Below, piece by piece: positions 1 to 8,179 of a stretch of DNA of 64,000 bases (position 1 is its first letter; each line of letters begins with the position of its first letter). A program made the position numbers and the translations under genes. This stretch comes from Flavobacterium cheongpyeongense (GTDB lineage: Bacteria > Bacteroidota > Bacteroidia > Flavobacteriales > Flavobacteriaceae). The notes under the pieces were generated by a model, which did not search any database, was not told the origin of the DNA, and was given only the letters and a program-made list of their open reading frames with translations. Location: positions 24,243 through 88,242 of the forward strand of contig NZ_QJHK01000019.1 in the NCBI RefSeq assembly GCF_003202435.1, read 5' to 3'.

Positions 1-131
1 AGCTGATACAATAAATGATGTTGAGCCGGAGCATTATCTAAACGTTCAAAAATGGCATCAATATCACCTTTTTGGTAAGCATAAAGTTCTTTTTTGTCTT
101 CTCTTTCTATTTCTAAAGTGTTTTGCAGCAT
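1..131 (-). CDS. N-terminal part of an unidentified protein, cut by the window edge
   Basis: An open frame runs leftward from an ATG at 131-129 and leaves the window without a stop. The 43 visible residues begin MLQNTLEIEREDKKELYAYQ and are hydrophilic, with many Glu, Lys and Asp, and no signal peptide or membrane segment. I do not recognise the family. The neighbour at 239-778 is on the same strand, about 107 bases upstream, so the two could be co-transcribed. Confidence 0.6.
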   Translation of the reverse strand, partial: MLQNTLEIEREDKKELYAYQKGDIDAIFERLDNAPAQHHLLYQ

Positions 132-238
132 TGTAATTTTTGGATTTTTGCAAAAGTACACCTAAAAAACAGTTATTCATTGTATTTTAACGTAAAATAA
201 ATTACGCTTTTTAATAAGATTTTTTAAGGGAAGTGTTT

Positions 239-778
239 TTATAAGTCGATTTTATCTAAAATTGTCTCAAATTCATACCGTATTTTCCATTTTTGTTGAA
301 TAGTCTCTTGTTGAATTGCAACAATTCTTGCTTTAAATTCATTTAATATTCCGTTAACCATAACATAATTTACCGACTGCTCAAAAGAATTAAGCATGCT
401 TTTATAGAACAACTCCTGTTTTATGAAGTTACCCGACGAATATGTTTGCGCAATTTCAATATTGTAAAACATAATATCCGCAATTACAAACGGGTCAACA
501 CCCAATAAAATAAAATGTTTTATGATTTTCTGAGCTACAGAACGACGCATCTTTGCTTTTGGACGCCATTTCGCACCAGGCTTTTTTATTGGAAAATATT
601 CGTGTGAGATTTTCGTTTTACTTTCCTGCAACAGTTTATCTTCTTTGGGATTAAAAACAAAATCATAAAACACTTTTACGGGACTAAATTTTTCATACAA
701 CTCTATAATTTGCTCTTCGAGCTGTTGTTTATTTAGTTCGGATACATATTTTTTTAAGTCACGTTTGCTCATACTCAA
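239..778 (-). CDS. DUF6155-like conserved hypothetical protein
   Basis: This 179-residue protein starts MSMSKRDLKKYVSELNKQQL. The N-terminal SKRDLKKY...LNKQQLEEQI...LYEKF pattern, followed by a basic KKPGAKWRPKAKMRRS stretch near residues 65-80, matches my memory of the DUF6155 family of Bacteroidota. It is soluble and predicted largely helical, with no signal peptide and no obvious catalytic motif. Function is unknown. Initiation at either Met1 or Met3 is possible. It lies divergent from the membrane gene at 875, with about 96 bases between the starts. Confidence 0.7.
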   Translation of the reverse strand: MSMSKRDLKKYVSELNKQQLEEQIIELYEKFSPVKVFYDFVFNPKEDKLLQESKTKISHEYFPIKKPGAKWRPKAKMRRSVAQKIIKHFILLGVDPFVIADIMFYNIEIAQTYSSGNFIKQELFYKSMLNSFEQSVNYVMVNGILNEFKARIVAIQQETIQQKWKIRYEFETILDKIDL

Positions 779-874
779 AGTTTAAGATACAAAAGTAAAT
801 TACTTTTATCACACATACTTTAATAATCGGGTATAATACTTAATTTTGTAAGTATAAATTCAAAAAACAAATAC

Positions 875-1162
875 ATGCTCAAGATTTTTAAACTTACAGC
901 AATTTTAGAAGGAATTACATTTTTAGTATTACTCGCTAATATGTTCATCATTAAAACAAACAATCCGGAACTTTACCACACAATTGTACGTCCTTTCGGG
1001 TTAGCTCACGCCGCTTTGTTTATTGTTTATACTATACTGGCAATTTTATTAAGAAAATCTCAAAATTGGGATCTAAAAACTTTCGGGATCATCCTAATTG
1101 GATCTTTTATTCCTTTTGGAACTTTTTATGTTGAGAAAAAATATTTAGAAAATAATGCATAA
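875..1162 (+). CDS. DUF3817 small integral membrane protein
   Basis: A 95-residue protein with three hydrophobic segments, at about residues 5-25, 41-61 and 69-88, and short loops. The opening LKIFKLTAILEGITFLVLL and the later RPFGLAHAALF fit the DUF3817 (YdzA-like) family of three-helix membrane proteins, whose function is not established. Its last eight bases overlap the start of the mechanosensitive channel gene at 1155, which suggests translational coupling and a shared transcript. The alternative is a generic unrelated small membrane protein; the family call is fairly secure. Confidence 0.75.
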   Translation: MLKIFKLTAILEGITFLVLLANMFIIKTNNPELYHTIVRPFGLAHAALFIVYTILAILLRKSQNWDLKTFGIILIGSFIPFGTFYVEKKYLENNA

Positions 1163-2411
1163 GCTTTTGGATAAAATATTCAATTTTTTATATCCTGTTT
1201 TTAGGGATTGGGGAATGAGCCGAAACTTTGCGTCTTACATCAGCCTGATCTTTAATATTGCCATTATGCTGGCTCTGGCTTATGCTATTTATTATGTCGC
1301 TAAGTTTGTTTTGGTCACTTTGACCGCCGTCTTTGCACAGCGTACCAAAACCAAGTTTGATGATTATTTAATTCACAATAAAACAACCAAATACACTGCC
1401 TATTTAATTCCGTTTTTCTTTATTTACAAAGCAGTTCCTATCATTTTGGATAAATATGAGTATTGGGAATCTGTTTTTGGAAAAATTGTAGGCGTTTATA
1501 TTGTTTTGATCACTTTATGGATCATCAGAACTATTTTTAATTCGCTACGGGATTATTTAAAACAAAAACCGGAATACAGCGACAAACCAATCGATAGTTT
1601 TGTTCAGGTCATAATGATTGTGCTTTGGATTTTTGGAATTGCCCTGATTGTTTCGACCTTATTCGGAATCAAAAAAGGTGAACTTTTAACTATTTTAGGA
1701 ACACTTTCGGCTATTATTATCCTGATTTTCAGAGATACTATTTTAGGTTTTGTTTCTAGTGTCCAAGTTGCGATCAATGATATGGTTCGTATTGGTGACT
1801 GGATTACGATGGATAGATTTGGTGCCGATGGAGATGTTATCGAAATTAACCTGACAACCGTAAAAGTCCGAAATTTTGACAATACCATTACTACCATTCC
1901 AACTTATGCTTTGAGTTCAGACTCTTTTCAGAACTGGCGAGGCATGCAAAAATCTACTGGAAGACGAATTAAAAGGCACGTTTTGATTAAAAGCAGCACT
2001 ATTCGCTTTTTGAATAATGAAGAGTTGAATCAGATGAAAAAAGTACAATTGATTCGCTCTTACATTGAAACCAGACAAGCTGAAATCGAAAAATATAATG
2101 ACTTGCACGGTGTTGATAAAACGCTGGCTCTTAATGGACGAAACATGACTAATTTAGGGCTGTTTAGAAAATATATTATTCAATATTTAATCAACTACCC
2201 GGGATTAAATAAAGACATGCATATGGTTTGCCGTCAGCTGCAGTCAACAGAACATGGGGTTCCTTTGGAAATTTATGCCTTTTCGAGCGATAAACGATGG
2301 GCTAATTACGAATATATAATGGCCGATATTTTTGACCACGTTATGGCCTCAGTAATTTATTTTGACTTGGAAATATTCGAATTGCCTTCTAAAATTGGTC
2401 GTTTGGAATAA
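1155..2411 (+). CDS. Mechanosensitive ion channel, MscS superfamily (YbdG/MscM-like)
   Basis: A 418-residue inner-membrane protein. Several helices cover about residues 25-200, and the pore-lining helix and beta domain follow, with the stretch from VQVAINDMVRIGDWITM to NFDNTITTIPT typical of MscS. The insert after the beta domain (SFQNWRGMQKSTGRRIKRH) and the long C-terminal alpha/beta tail resemble E. coli YbdG, a small-conductance channel linked to osmotic stress. It probably releases solutes on hypo-osmotic shock. It overlaps the DUF3817 gene by eight bases. A hairpin at 2427-2490 follows the stop. Confidence 0.88.
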   Translation: MHKLLDKIFNFLYPVFRDWGMSRNFASYISLIFNIAIMLALAYAIYYVAKFVLVTLTAVFAQRTKTKFDDYLIHNKTTKYTAYLIPFFFIYKAVPIILDKYEYWESVFGKIVGVYIVLITLWIIRTIFNSLRDYLKQKPEYSDKPIDSFVQVIMIVLWIFGIALIVSTLFGIKKGELLTILGTLSAIIILIFRDTILGFVSSVQVAINDMVRIGDWITMDRFGADGDVIEINLTTVKVRNFDNTITTIPTYALSSDSFQNWRGMQKSTGRRIKRHVLIKSSTIRFLNNEELNQMKKVQLIRSYIETRQAEIEKYNDLHGVDKTLALNGRNMTNLGLFRKYIIQYLINYPGLNKDMHMVCRQLQSTEHGVPLEIYAFSSDKRWANYEYIMADIFDHVMASVIYFDLEIFELPSKIGRLE

Positions 2412-2426
2412 CTCTTTGTTTAAAAA

Positions 2427-2490
2427 GTTTCAGGTTTCACGTTTTTAACTGGGCGATAGACATCATCACAAAAAACCTGAAACCTGAAAC
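2427..2490. terminator. Hairpin between convergent genes, built from a repeated word
   Basis: GTTTCAGGTTT at 2427-2437 can pair with AAACCTGAAAC, which is present twice, overlapping, at 2473-2483 and 2480-2490. It lies exactly between the ends of the channel gene and the lipoprotein gene. It probably ends or stabilises both transcripts. The doubled arm is part of a wider pattern of word-repeat hairpins in this window. Confidence 0.65.
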
Positions 2491-2918
2491 TATTCTTTCA
2501 CCTGTTCAAAAACAAACTTGGAATTATTGTACTCTATAGGTATTCCGGGCATAAAACACGGAAGATTCATATAGGTACTCATTACACCGCTTCCTAAAAA
2601 CAGTTTATTTTCTTTTTTTAACAAAGCAATTGGTATTCGTTTCCAGCTTCCTCCATTAGAGATGTAATGAAAATCTCCACGCAAAGTGTCCCCTTTTATA
2701 TCTCCCCTAACATCTCCGGAGTCTTTCCCTACCCGATAATACGATATTTCGTAACGACCGTAAAAACGTTTGTCACTCATATTGATTGCTATAATTGCTG
2801 TATCTTTATTACTTACAGCCTGATAAACAATATGATTGTAGGCCTTCTTTTCTTCCTTAGAATTGCAGGATATTAAAAAAGTAAGTAATACAGAGACCGT
2901 TATAAAATTTTTCAGCAT
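2490..2918 (-). CDS. Small lipoprotein of unknown function
   Basis: A 142-residue protein with a type II signal peptide: a hydrophobic stretch at residues 5-17 followed by LISC, so Cys18 should be lipidated. The mature part carries beta-type segments (FYGRYEISYYRVGKDSGDVRG, then GDTLRGDFHYISNGG) that could form a small beta sandwich or barrel. The substrate is unknown. The thioesterase gene lies upstream on the same strand, 88 bases away, with a palindromic repeat between them. It is convergent with the mechanosensitive channel gene. The call as lipoprotein is firm; no role can be given. Confidence 0.75.
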   Translation of the reverse strand: MLKNFITVSVLLTFLISCNSKEEKKAYNHIVYQAVSNKDTAIIAINMSDKRFYGRYEISYYRVGKDSGDVRGDIKGDTLRGDFHYISNGGSWKRIPIALLKKENKLFLGSGVMSTYMNLPCFMPGIPIEYNNSKFVFEQVKE

Positions 2919-2935
2919 TTTCTAATCGTTTTTTT

Positions 2936-2995
2936 ACCATATAAGTTCATGTGATTTTTCATAGAGCTTATATCTACTTATATAACTTATATGGT
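2936..2995. repeat. Palindromic intergenic repeat with 12-bp perfect arms
   Basis: ACCATATAAGTT (2936-2947) and AACTTATATGGT (2984-2995) are exact inverse complements, and CTTATAT words recur in the loop. It lies just after the thioesterase stop and before the lipoprotein start. It may be a hairpin at the 3' end of the thioesterase transcript. From memory, similar CATATAAG palindromes occur between genes in other Flavobacterium genomes, but I could not check this. Confidence 0.7.
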
Positions 2996-3006
2996 GGAAA
3001 TTTATT

Positions 3007-3390
3007 TTACAAACGGTCTTTTACAAATTCAATCTGGGTTTTTCCGTGAGGTTTTGGTTTTCCGTCTTCTCCCAAATTAACCATTGTTGTATGGTCAATT
3101 GTGATGATGATTTCGCGGGTCATCATATTTCTTACAGCACATTTAAGAACTAAAGAAGTTGTACCAAATTTCACCACATCAATTCCAATTTCTACAATAT
3201 CACCTTGTCTGGCAGAACTTTTAAAATTGATTTCGGACATGTGTTTCGTTACAACTCTCGAATTTTCTAATTGTACAATCGAATATAAAGCAAGCTCTTC
3301 GTCAATCCAGGCCAACAGCTGTCCGCCAAATAAAGTTCCGTTCGGATTTAAATCTTCGGGTTTAACCCATTTTCTGGTATGGAATCTCAT
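3007..3390 (-). CDS. Acyl-CoA thioesterase, hotdog fold (YciA/BACH-like)
   Basis: A 127-residue single hotdog domain. NPNGTLFGGQLLAWIDE (residues 15-31) is the conserved thioesterase motif with the catalytic-site Asp30, and HMSEINFKSSARQGD follows as in the YciA group. Such enzymes hydrolyse acyl-CoA thioesters in the cytosol and may regulate CoA and fatty-acyl pools. Length is normal for the family. It is divergent from the small gene at 3461, sharing a 70-base intergenic region. Substrate chain length cannot be told from sequence. Confidence 0.88.
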   Translation of the reverse strand: MRFHTRKWVKPEDLNPNGTLFGGQLLAWIDEELALYSIVQLENSRVVTKHMSEINFKSSARQGDIVEIGIDVVKFGTTSLVLKCAVRNMMTREIIITIDHTTMVNLGEDGKPKPHGKTQIEFVKDRL

Positions 3391-3460
3391 ATTTTTATTT
3401 TATAAAAACAAAAATAGCATTTTACTATTGGATTTTTTCCTTAAATTTAAAAGAAAAAAC

Positions 3461-3868
3461 ATGAGCGACAGAAACACTTTTTTAAAAGAATTCAGAGGCG
3501 AAACTTTAGGAACTATCAGCGCTCAGTCATCGGCTGATGAGTTATTTCAAAATCAAACCATTAGACCCATTTTAAAACTTCAGAATGATTTGTTTGTTGC
3601 AGTTTTTAGTAATTATGTAAATAAAAACAAAGCTGATTTTTATTCTTACACCGTCGAAAAGAAACTTCAGGTCATTGAAAACTCCATTCAAAAAGATATT
3701 AAGTTCCGAAATTCTTTAAAAGGAATCGTAATAGCACTTTTTACAATCGAAGAATACAATACTTACATTCAAAATTCTTCAAGCTTAAACAAAAGAATGA
3801 TGAATTTATTGATTGACCGATTAAAAAGTCAGGTGCAGTTGTTTGAATTGGAATCGAATTCAAAGTAG
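3461..3868 (+). CDS. Conserved hypothetical protein, 135 residues
   Basis: The frame is open further upstream, but the upstream part runs antisense through the thioesterase gene, so I place the start at the ATG at 3461, preceded by the A-rich stretch AAAAGAAAAAAC. The product (MSDRNTFLKEFRGETLGTIS...) is a soluble, mixed helical protein with basic and aromatic residues, a central LKGIVIALFTIEEY segment and a helical C-terminus. I recall close relatives in flavobacteria, sometimes labelled glyoxalase, but I see no VOC metal ligands here and do not support that name. Function unknown. Confidence 0.7.
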   Translation: MSDRNTFLKEFRGETLGTISAQSSADELFQNQTIRPILKLQNDLFVAVFSNYVNKNKADFYSYTVEKKLQVIENSIQKDIKFRNSLKGIVIALFTIEEYNTYIQNSSSLNKRMMNLLIDRLKSQVQLFELESNSK

Positions 3869-3887
3869 ATTTTTTAAATGGAAATAG

Positions 3888-4136
3888 AAATACTACAGAA
3901 AAATAGGTAGGTCTGTAATTTTTGATTATGATAAGTATTTAACGCTGAGGACAAAACATTACATTTCTATCAATTATAATTATTATTTTAGAAAAACTAA
4001 AATAGCTGAACTAAAAAAGAAAATTTGGAGTTTTACATCTAAAATGATACTTGATGTAAAAGATGATAAAACAGAATTTCTAGATCAAATAATTATTCAT
4101 GTATTATCAATTGAAACTGGAGTTTCAGTTGATTAA
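3888..4136 (+). pseudogene. Probable gene remnant without a start codon
   Basis: A frame open from just after a TAG at 3885 to a TAA at 4134-4136 has no plausible ATG at its beginning. Its coding potential looks real: VIFDYDKYLTLRTKHYISIN, later LKKKIWSF, then a C-terminal ILDVKDDKTEF. The first in-frame ATG is at 4044, which would leave only about 30 residues. An out-of-frame ATG at 3878 stops after ten codons. I read this as the tail of a decayed gene. The alternative is a short gene using a non-ATG start. The parent family is not recognised. Confidence 0.4.
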
Positions 4137-4163
4137 GCATTTAAGTAAAACAATACAAAACCA

Positions 4164-4739
4164 ATGTTTGAGCAATTCCGAAATAAATTCCCCCTAGACG
4201 ATTCAAAATGGAACGAATATACAAGCTATTTTAAACGTCTTGAAGTTCCTGCAAAAACGATTCTTCTGGAAGAAGGAGAAATTTCAAAAAGGCTTTTTAT
4301 AATCGAGAAAGGCTGCATTCGGGTTTGGTTTAATAATAACGGAAAAGATTTAACAACTCAGTTCTTTTTCGAAAATCAAAATGTTGCTTCTATCGAAAGT
4401 TTTGTCAAAAAGCTCCCAAGTCCCGTATTTATTGAAACCATTGAGCCTGCTGTTTTATGGTGGATTCATAAAAGTGATATCGATATAATTCTGGAAGAAA
4501 TTAAGGAAATTCCGGAATTAAGAGATCAGTTTATAGACAAGATTTTTCAGCGCACATTTGATTATATAAGACATTTTGTTTCTTTTATAAAAGATTCTCC
4601 TGTTCAGCGATATCTCAATTTGATTGAAGAAAATCCTCAAATTGTCCAGCGTGTCCCTCAGCATTATATTGCTTCTTATCTTGGCATAAGTACAGTTCAT
4701 TTAAGCCGAATAAAAAGCAAATTACTTCAGAGAAAATAA
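4164..4739 (+). CDS. Crp/Fnr-family transcriptional regulator
   Basis: A 191-residue protein. Residues 15-115 form a cyclic-nucleotide-binding-like beta roll (EVPAKTILLEEGEISKRLFIIEKGCIRVWF), followed by a dimerisation helix. A C-terminal helix-turn-helix at about residues 163-187 (VPQHYIASYLGISTVHLSRIKSKL) follows. No Cys cluster for an Fe-S centre is visible, so it is not an oxygen-sensing Fnr. It resembles Crp-like regulators of Bacteroidota that control a neighbouring enzyme. The oxidoreductase gene lies 166 bases downstream on the same strand, with an inverted repeat in front of it that could be the operator. Confidence 0.85.
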   Translation: MFEQFRNKFPLDDSKWNEYTSYFKRLEVPAKTILLEEGEISKRLFIIEKGCIRVWFNNNGKDLTTQFFFENQNVASIESFVKKLPSPVFIETIEPAVLWWIHKSDIDIILEEIKEIPELRDQFIDKIFQRTFDYIRHFVSFIKDSPVQRYLNLIEENPQIVQRVPQHYIASYLGISTVHLSRIKSKLLQRK

Positions 4740-4789
4740 TACTATTTCATTTAATAACAAATGTTATCGTCTGCCTATCAACTGCTGTT

Positions 4790-4797
4790 TAGCTTTG
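4790..4797 (+). promoter_or_regulatory. Candidate -7 element TAGCTTTG
   Basis: TAGCTTTG fits the Bacteroidota -7 consensus TAnnTTTG and lies 109 bases before the oxidoreductase ATG, leaving a long leader. No good -33 TTG is seen at the usual distance, so confidence is limited. Confidence 0.4.
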
Positions 4798-4836
4798 CAT
4801 CATAAAATAATCATTATGAAATGAGCATAACCCTAA

Positions 4837-4855
4837 ATTGGTCGTAAGCACCAAT
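4837..4855. promoter_or_regulatory. Inverted repeat ATTGGT-N7-ACCAAT upstream of the oxidoreductase
   Basis: Perfect 6-bp arms at 4837-4842 and 4850-4855 are separated by seven bases. Position between the Crp-like gene and the oxidoreductase suggests an operator for that regulator. If the candidate -7 element at 4790 is used, the repeat lies in the leader and could also act as an RNA hairpin. Confidence 0.4.
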
Positions 4856-4905
4856 GAAAATATGCGAATTACTTATGACCGATAAAAATCAATAAATATG
4901 AACAT

Positions 4906-5880
4906 ATGAAAGCAGCAGTTATTTATAAAAAAGGCGAAATGCCAAAATATGCAGAATTTGCGACCCCAATTCCTCAAAATGAAAACGAAATTTTACTTTC
5001 TGTCAAAGCGGTTGCCATTACCAATCTGGATAAAGCAAAAGCCAGCGGTAAACATTATTCTTCTGAAAATAAAAATCATCAAAGCGGAACTTTAATCGGA
5101 AGCGACGGTATTGGTTTATTAGAAGATGGTACAAGGGTTTATGCGAGAGGAATCACGGGAACAATTGCCGAAAAAGCAGTAGTAGAAAAAAACAGAATGG
5201 TAAAACTACCTGAAGGAATTAGTAATGCAGTTGCAGCTGCAATGCCAAATGCAATTGCTGGCTCTGCAATGGCATTACGATTTAGAGCGGGAATACAACC
5301 CGGAGAAACAGTTTTAATAAACGGAGCTACCGGTTTTACAGGACAAATGGCTATCCAGATTGCACAATATTACGGTGCCAAAAATATAATTGTTACAGGA
5401 AGAAACGAAAAGACTCTTCAAAGCCTTTTAGAATTGGGTGCTAACGAAATCATTTCGCTCCAACAAGATGATGAATCTATAGTCAAACAACTTAAAGAAA
5501 TTCATCAAAATACACCAATAGCTATTATTCTTGATTATTTATGGGGACATTCTGCTGAATTGATTTTTACAGCTTTAAAAGGAAATGGCTCATTTACAAA
5601 TAAAGTTAGATTTGTTTCAATTGGTTCCATATCTGGTGAAAATATTCAATTGTCATCAGGAATCTTAAGAAGCGTTGATCTTCAGTTATCCGGTTCTGGT
5701 TTAGGAAGCTGGACAAAAGAAGAGGTAAAATTATTGCTTTCAGAAATACTTCCGGAAATGTTTCTCTTAGCAGCACAAAAAAAATTGACAGTAAATATTG
5801 AAGAAATCAGTTTAATCGATATTGAAAAAATGTGGAACAAAGAAGTTTCAGATGGTAAGCGATTAGTAGTAAATATCTAA
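4906..5880 (+). CDS. Quinone oxidoreductase-like medium-chain dehydrogenase, zinc-independent type
   Basis: A 324-residue MDR enzyme. The GroES-like N-terminal half is followed by a Rossmann domain with NGATGFTGQMAIQIAQ near residues 144-159, the NADPH-binding motif, and a further TGRNEKTL strand-turn typical of NADPH-preferring members. No cluster of Cys/His zinc ligands is evident. Such enzymes reduce quinones or enones using NADPH. It follows a Crp-like regulator on the same strand, so induction by a redox or small-molecule signal is plausible. A strong hairpin at 5891-5939 ends the transcript. Substrate is not predictable. Confidence 0.83.
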   Translation: MKAAVIYKKGEMPKYAEFATPIPQNENEILLSVKAVAITNLDKAKASGKHYSSENKNHQSGTLIGSDGIGLLEDGTRVYARGITGTIAEKAVVEKNRMVKLPEGISNAVAAAMPNAIAGSAMALRFRAGIQPGETVLINGATGFTGQMAIQIAQYYGAKNIIVTGRNEKTLQSLLELGANEIISLQQDDESIVKQLKEIHQNTPIAIILDYLWGHSAELIFTALKGNGSFTNKVRFVSIGSISGENIQLSSGILRSVDLQLSGSGLGSWTKEEVKLLLSEILPEMFLLAAQKKLTVNIEEISLIDIEKMWNKEVSDGKRLVVNI

Positions 5881-5890
5881 AAGGATAAAA

Positions 5891-5939
5891 AAAGGATTGA
5901 CAAAATCGGGATTTTGCATCTCCATTTTGTCAATCCTTT
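5891..5939. terminator. Bidirectional terminator hairpin
   Basis: AAAGGATTGACAAAAT (5891-5906) and ATTTTGTCAATCCTTT (5924-5939) form a perfect 16-bp stem with a 17-base loop. It lies between two convergent genes, the oxidoreductase and the E1 gene, and can serve both. Confidence 0.85.
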
Positions 5940-5956
5940 ATGATTTATAAACAATT

Positions 5957-7933
5957 TTAATACGCTAATAACTCCTTCAAAGCTTCTTCAAAGCGATTTT
6001 TAGGCAAAAACTGGTCTTCCAATGCTTTTGTAAACGGAATTGGAGAATCTAAACTGGCCACTCTTTTTACCGGCCCATCAAGGTATTCAAAACATTGTTC
6101 CATAATTAAAGCCGAAATATCACTGGCAATTCCGCCGAACAAAGTGTCCTCCTGATAAACAATCACTTTTCCAGTCTTTTTAACCGATGCAAAAATAGTT
6201 TCAGTATCCAAAGGCTGTAAAGTTCTTAAATCAATTAAGTCAGCCTCGATATCCGGATTTTTCTCTAAAGTTTCCAATGCCCAATGCACCGATGCTCCAA
6301 AAGCAATAATGGTTATTTTTTTTCCTTCTTTTATTAAGGTTGCTTTTCCTAAGGGAATTGTATAATAATCATTTGGAACATCCTGATAAACGCTTCTGTA
6401 TAACTGCTTATGTTCAAAAAACAAAACAGGATTCGGGTCGTTTATTGAAGTGTTTAATAAACCTTTGGCATCATACGGAAAAGCAGGGTAAACTACCTTC
6501 AAACCCGGAGTTTTGGTAAACCAGGCTTCATTTGTCTGTGAATGAAAAGGTCCCGCCTGTGTTCCTCCCCCGCAAGGCATACGCACTACAACATCAGCTT
6601 TTTCACCCCAGCGATAATGTGATTTTGCCAATAAATTTACAATAGGATTAAAGCCCGTTGAAACAAAATCGGCAAATTGCATTTCTACAATCGCCTTATA
6701 ACCGTTAATCGATAATCCCATTCCGGTTGAAACAACAGCACTTTCACAAATTGGAGTGTTCCGAACTCTGGATTTTCCGAAAAACTCAACAAAACCATCT
6801 GTTATCTTAAACGCTCCACCATATTCTGCTATATCCTGCCCCATAATAATAAGATTATCATGCTGCTTCATTGATTGCTCTAAACTTTTTCTAATAGCGT
6901 CTATAAAACGAATATTTTTAGATTCTGATGAATGATTAATTTCTTCATGCTTATAAGGCTTATAAACATCCTCTAATTCTCCCTCGTATGTTGGAATAAT
7001 TTCAGGCTCTGCATTGGCTATGGCTAAATTTTCATCAATCTCCTGCTTGATTTCGTTATGAAGCTGTTCGTCAAATTCTTCTGTTAAAACTCCTGTTTCT
7101 TTCAGGAATTTTCGATAGTTGGCAACCGGATCTTTCTCGGCCCACTCATCTCTTAATTCCTGCGGAACATATTTTGTACCACTTGCCTCTTCATGTCCGC
7201 GCATTCTAAAGGTTTTAAATTCCAACAAAACAGGATGCGGATTTTCCTGCATCTGTTCTTTCAGCTTCGAGAGCTTGTTATAAACTTCGAGAATATTATT
7301 TCCGTCAATGATATGACTTTCCATACCATAACCTATACCTTTATCTGCTAGATTTTCACAGCTATATTGTTCATTTGTTGGTGTCGAAAGTCCGTAACCA
7401 TTATTTTCAATGATAAACATTACAGGTAATTTCCATACTGCGGCTATATTGAGGGCTTCATGAAAATCCCCCTCACTTGTTGCTCCTTCTCCGGTAAAAA
7501 CAGCGGTAATTTTTTTATTATTTTGAAGTTTATCGGCTAAGGCTATCCCGTCTGCAATACCTAACTGAGGTCCCAAATGCGAAATCATTCCTATAATTTT
7601 ATATTCCTGGGTTCCAAAATGAAAACTACGATCCCTTCCCTTTGTAAAACCATTTGCTTTTCCCTGCCATTGCGAAAACAGACGATGCAACGGAATGTTT
7701 CTGGAAGTAAAAACACCCAGATTTCTATGCATTGGCAAGACATATTCTGATTCATCCAAAACAGCAGTAACACCAACTGCAATTGCTTCCTGCCCTATTC
7801 CGGAGAACCATTTAGACACTTTTCCCTGCCGAATCAGGATAAGCATCTTTTCTTCGATCAAACGGGGTTTCAGTATTTTTTTATACAAATCTAATAATTG
7901 AGTATCACTAAGGTCTTGTCTGTAGAAGATCAT
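5957..7933 (-). CDS. 2-oxoacid dehydrogenase E1, alpha and beta subunits fused
   Basis: This 658-residue protein joins an E1-alpha domain (about 1-310) and an E1-beta domain (about 335-658). The alpha part has the thiamine diphosphate motif GEG at 148-150 to NN at 177-178. The beta part has IRFIDAIRKSLEQSM, EYGGAFKITDG and VVRMPCGGG. Fused E1 proteins of this type in Bacteroidota are usually annotated as branched-chain 2-oxoacid (2-oxoisovalerate) dehydrogenase, making acyl-CoA for branched fatty acids. No E2 or E3 gene is adjacent. Pyruvate or acetoin specificity cannot be excluded. The upstream 600 bases hold no intact gene. Confidence 0.88.
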   Translation of the reverse strand: MIFYRQDLSDTQLLDLYKKILKPRLIEEKMLILIRQGKVSKWFSGIGQEAIAVGVTAVLDESEYVLPMHRNLGVFTSRNIPLHRLFSQWQGKANGFTKGRDRSFHFGTQEYKIIGMISHLGPQLGIADGIALADKLQNNKKITAVFTGEGATSEGDFHEALNIAAVWKLPVMFIIENNGYGLSTPTNEQYSCENLADKGIGYGMESHIIDGNNILEVYNKLSKLKEQMQENPHPVLLEFKTFRMRGHEEASGTKYVPQELRDEWAEKDPVANYRKFLKETGVLTEEFDEQLHNEIKQEIDENLAIANAEPEIIPTYEGELEDVYKPYKHEEINHSSESKNIRFIDAIRKSLEQSMKQHDNLIIMGQDIAEYGGAFKITDGFVEFFGKSRVRNTPICESAVVSTGMGLSINGYKAIVEMQFADFVSTGFNPIVNLLAKSHYRWGEKADVVVRMPCGGGTQAGPFHSQTNEAWFTKTPGLKVVYPAFPYDAKGLLNTSINDPNPVLFFEHKQLYRSVYQDVPNDYYTIPLGKATLIKEGKKITIIAFGASVHWALETLEKNPDIEADLIDLRTLQPLDTETIFASVKKTGKVIVYQEDTLFGGIASDISALIMEQCFEYLDGPVKRVASLDSPIPFTKALEDQFLPKNRFEEALKELLAY

Positions 7934-8179
7934 TTGGTTTTATTTTTAGTATTCCAAATATATTAAAATATAACAATCCAAAACCAAAAGTTAAATAAAA
8001 TAGATTTTAAACCAACTCAAAAACAGTAATTAAAATAGAAATGTAAACTATGACTAAGTGGTTTCTAGCATGATTTTTTTTTAATCATTTAAATTTAAGC
8101 TAAAAAATACTGCTACTGGTATAGATTTTTCAAGAATCACAAGAATTAATCCCCTGATATCCAGCAGTACGACGATTGT

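Noticed and set aside
3101..3460. A long plus-strand frame extending the gene at 3461 upstream by 120 codons
   Set aside because: The extension runs fully antisense through the thioesterase gene, which has clear family motifs; the ATG at 3461 fits better as the start.
4898..4909. An ATG eight bases before the oxidoreductase start
   Set aside because: It is followed after two codons by TGA, so it cannot start the gene; a minor upstream start at most.
5957..7933. The GEG in place of GDG in the thiamine-binding motif as a possible inactivating change
   Set aside because: The following residues and the NN end of the motif are normal, and Glu can keep the Mg contact; not enough to call loss of function.
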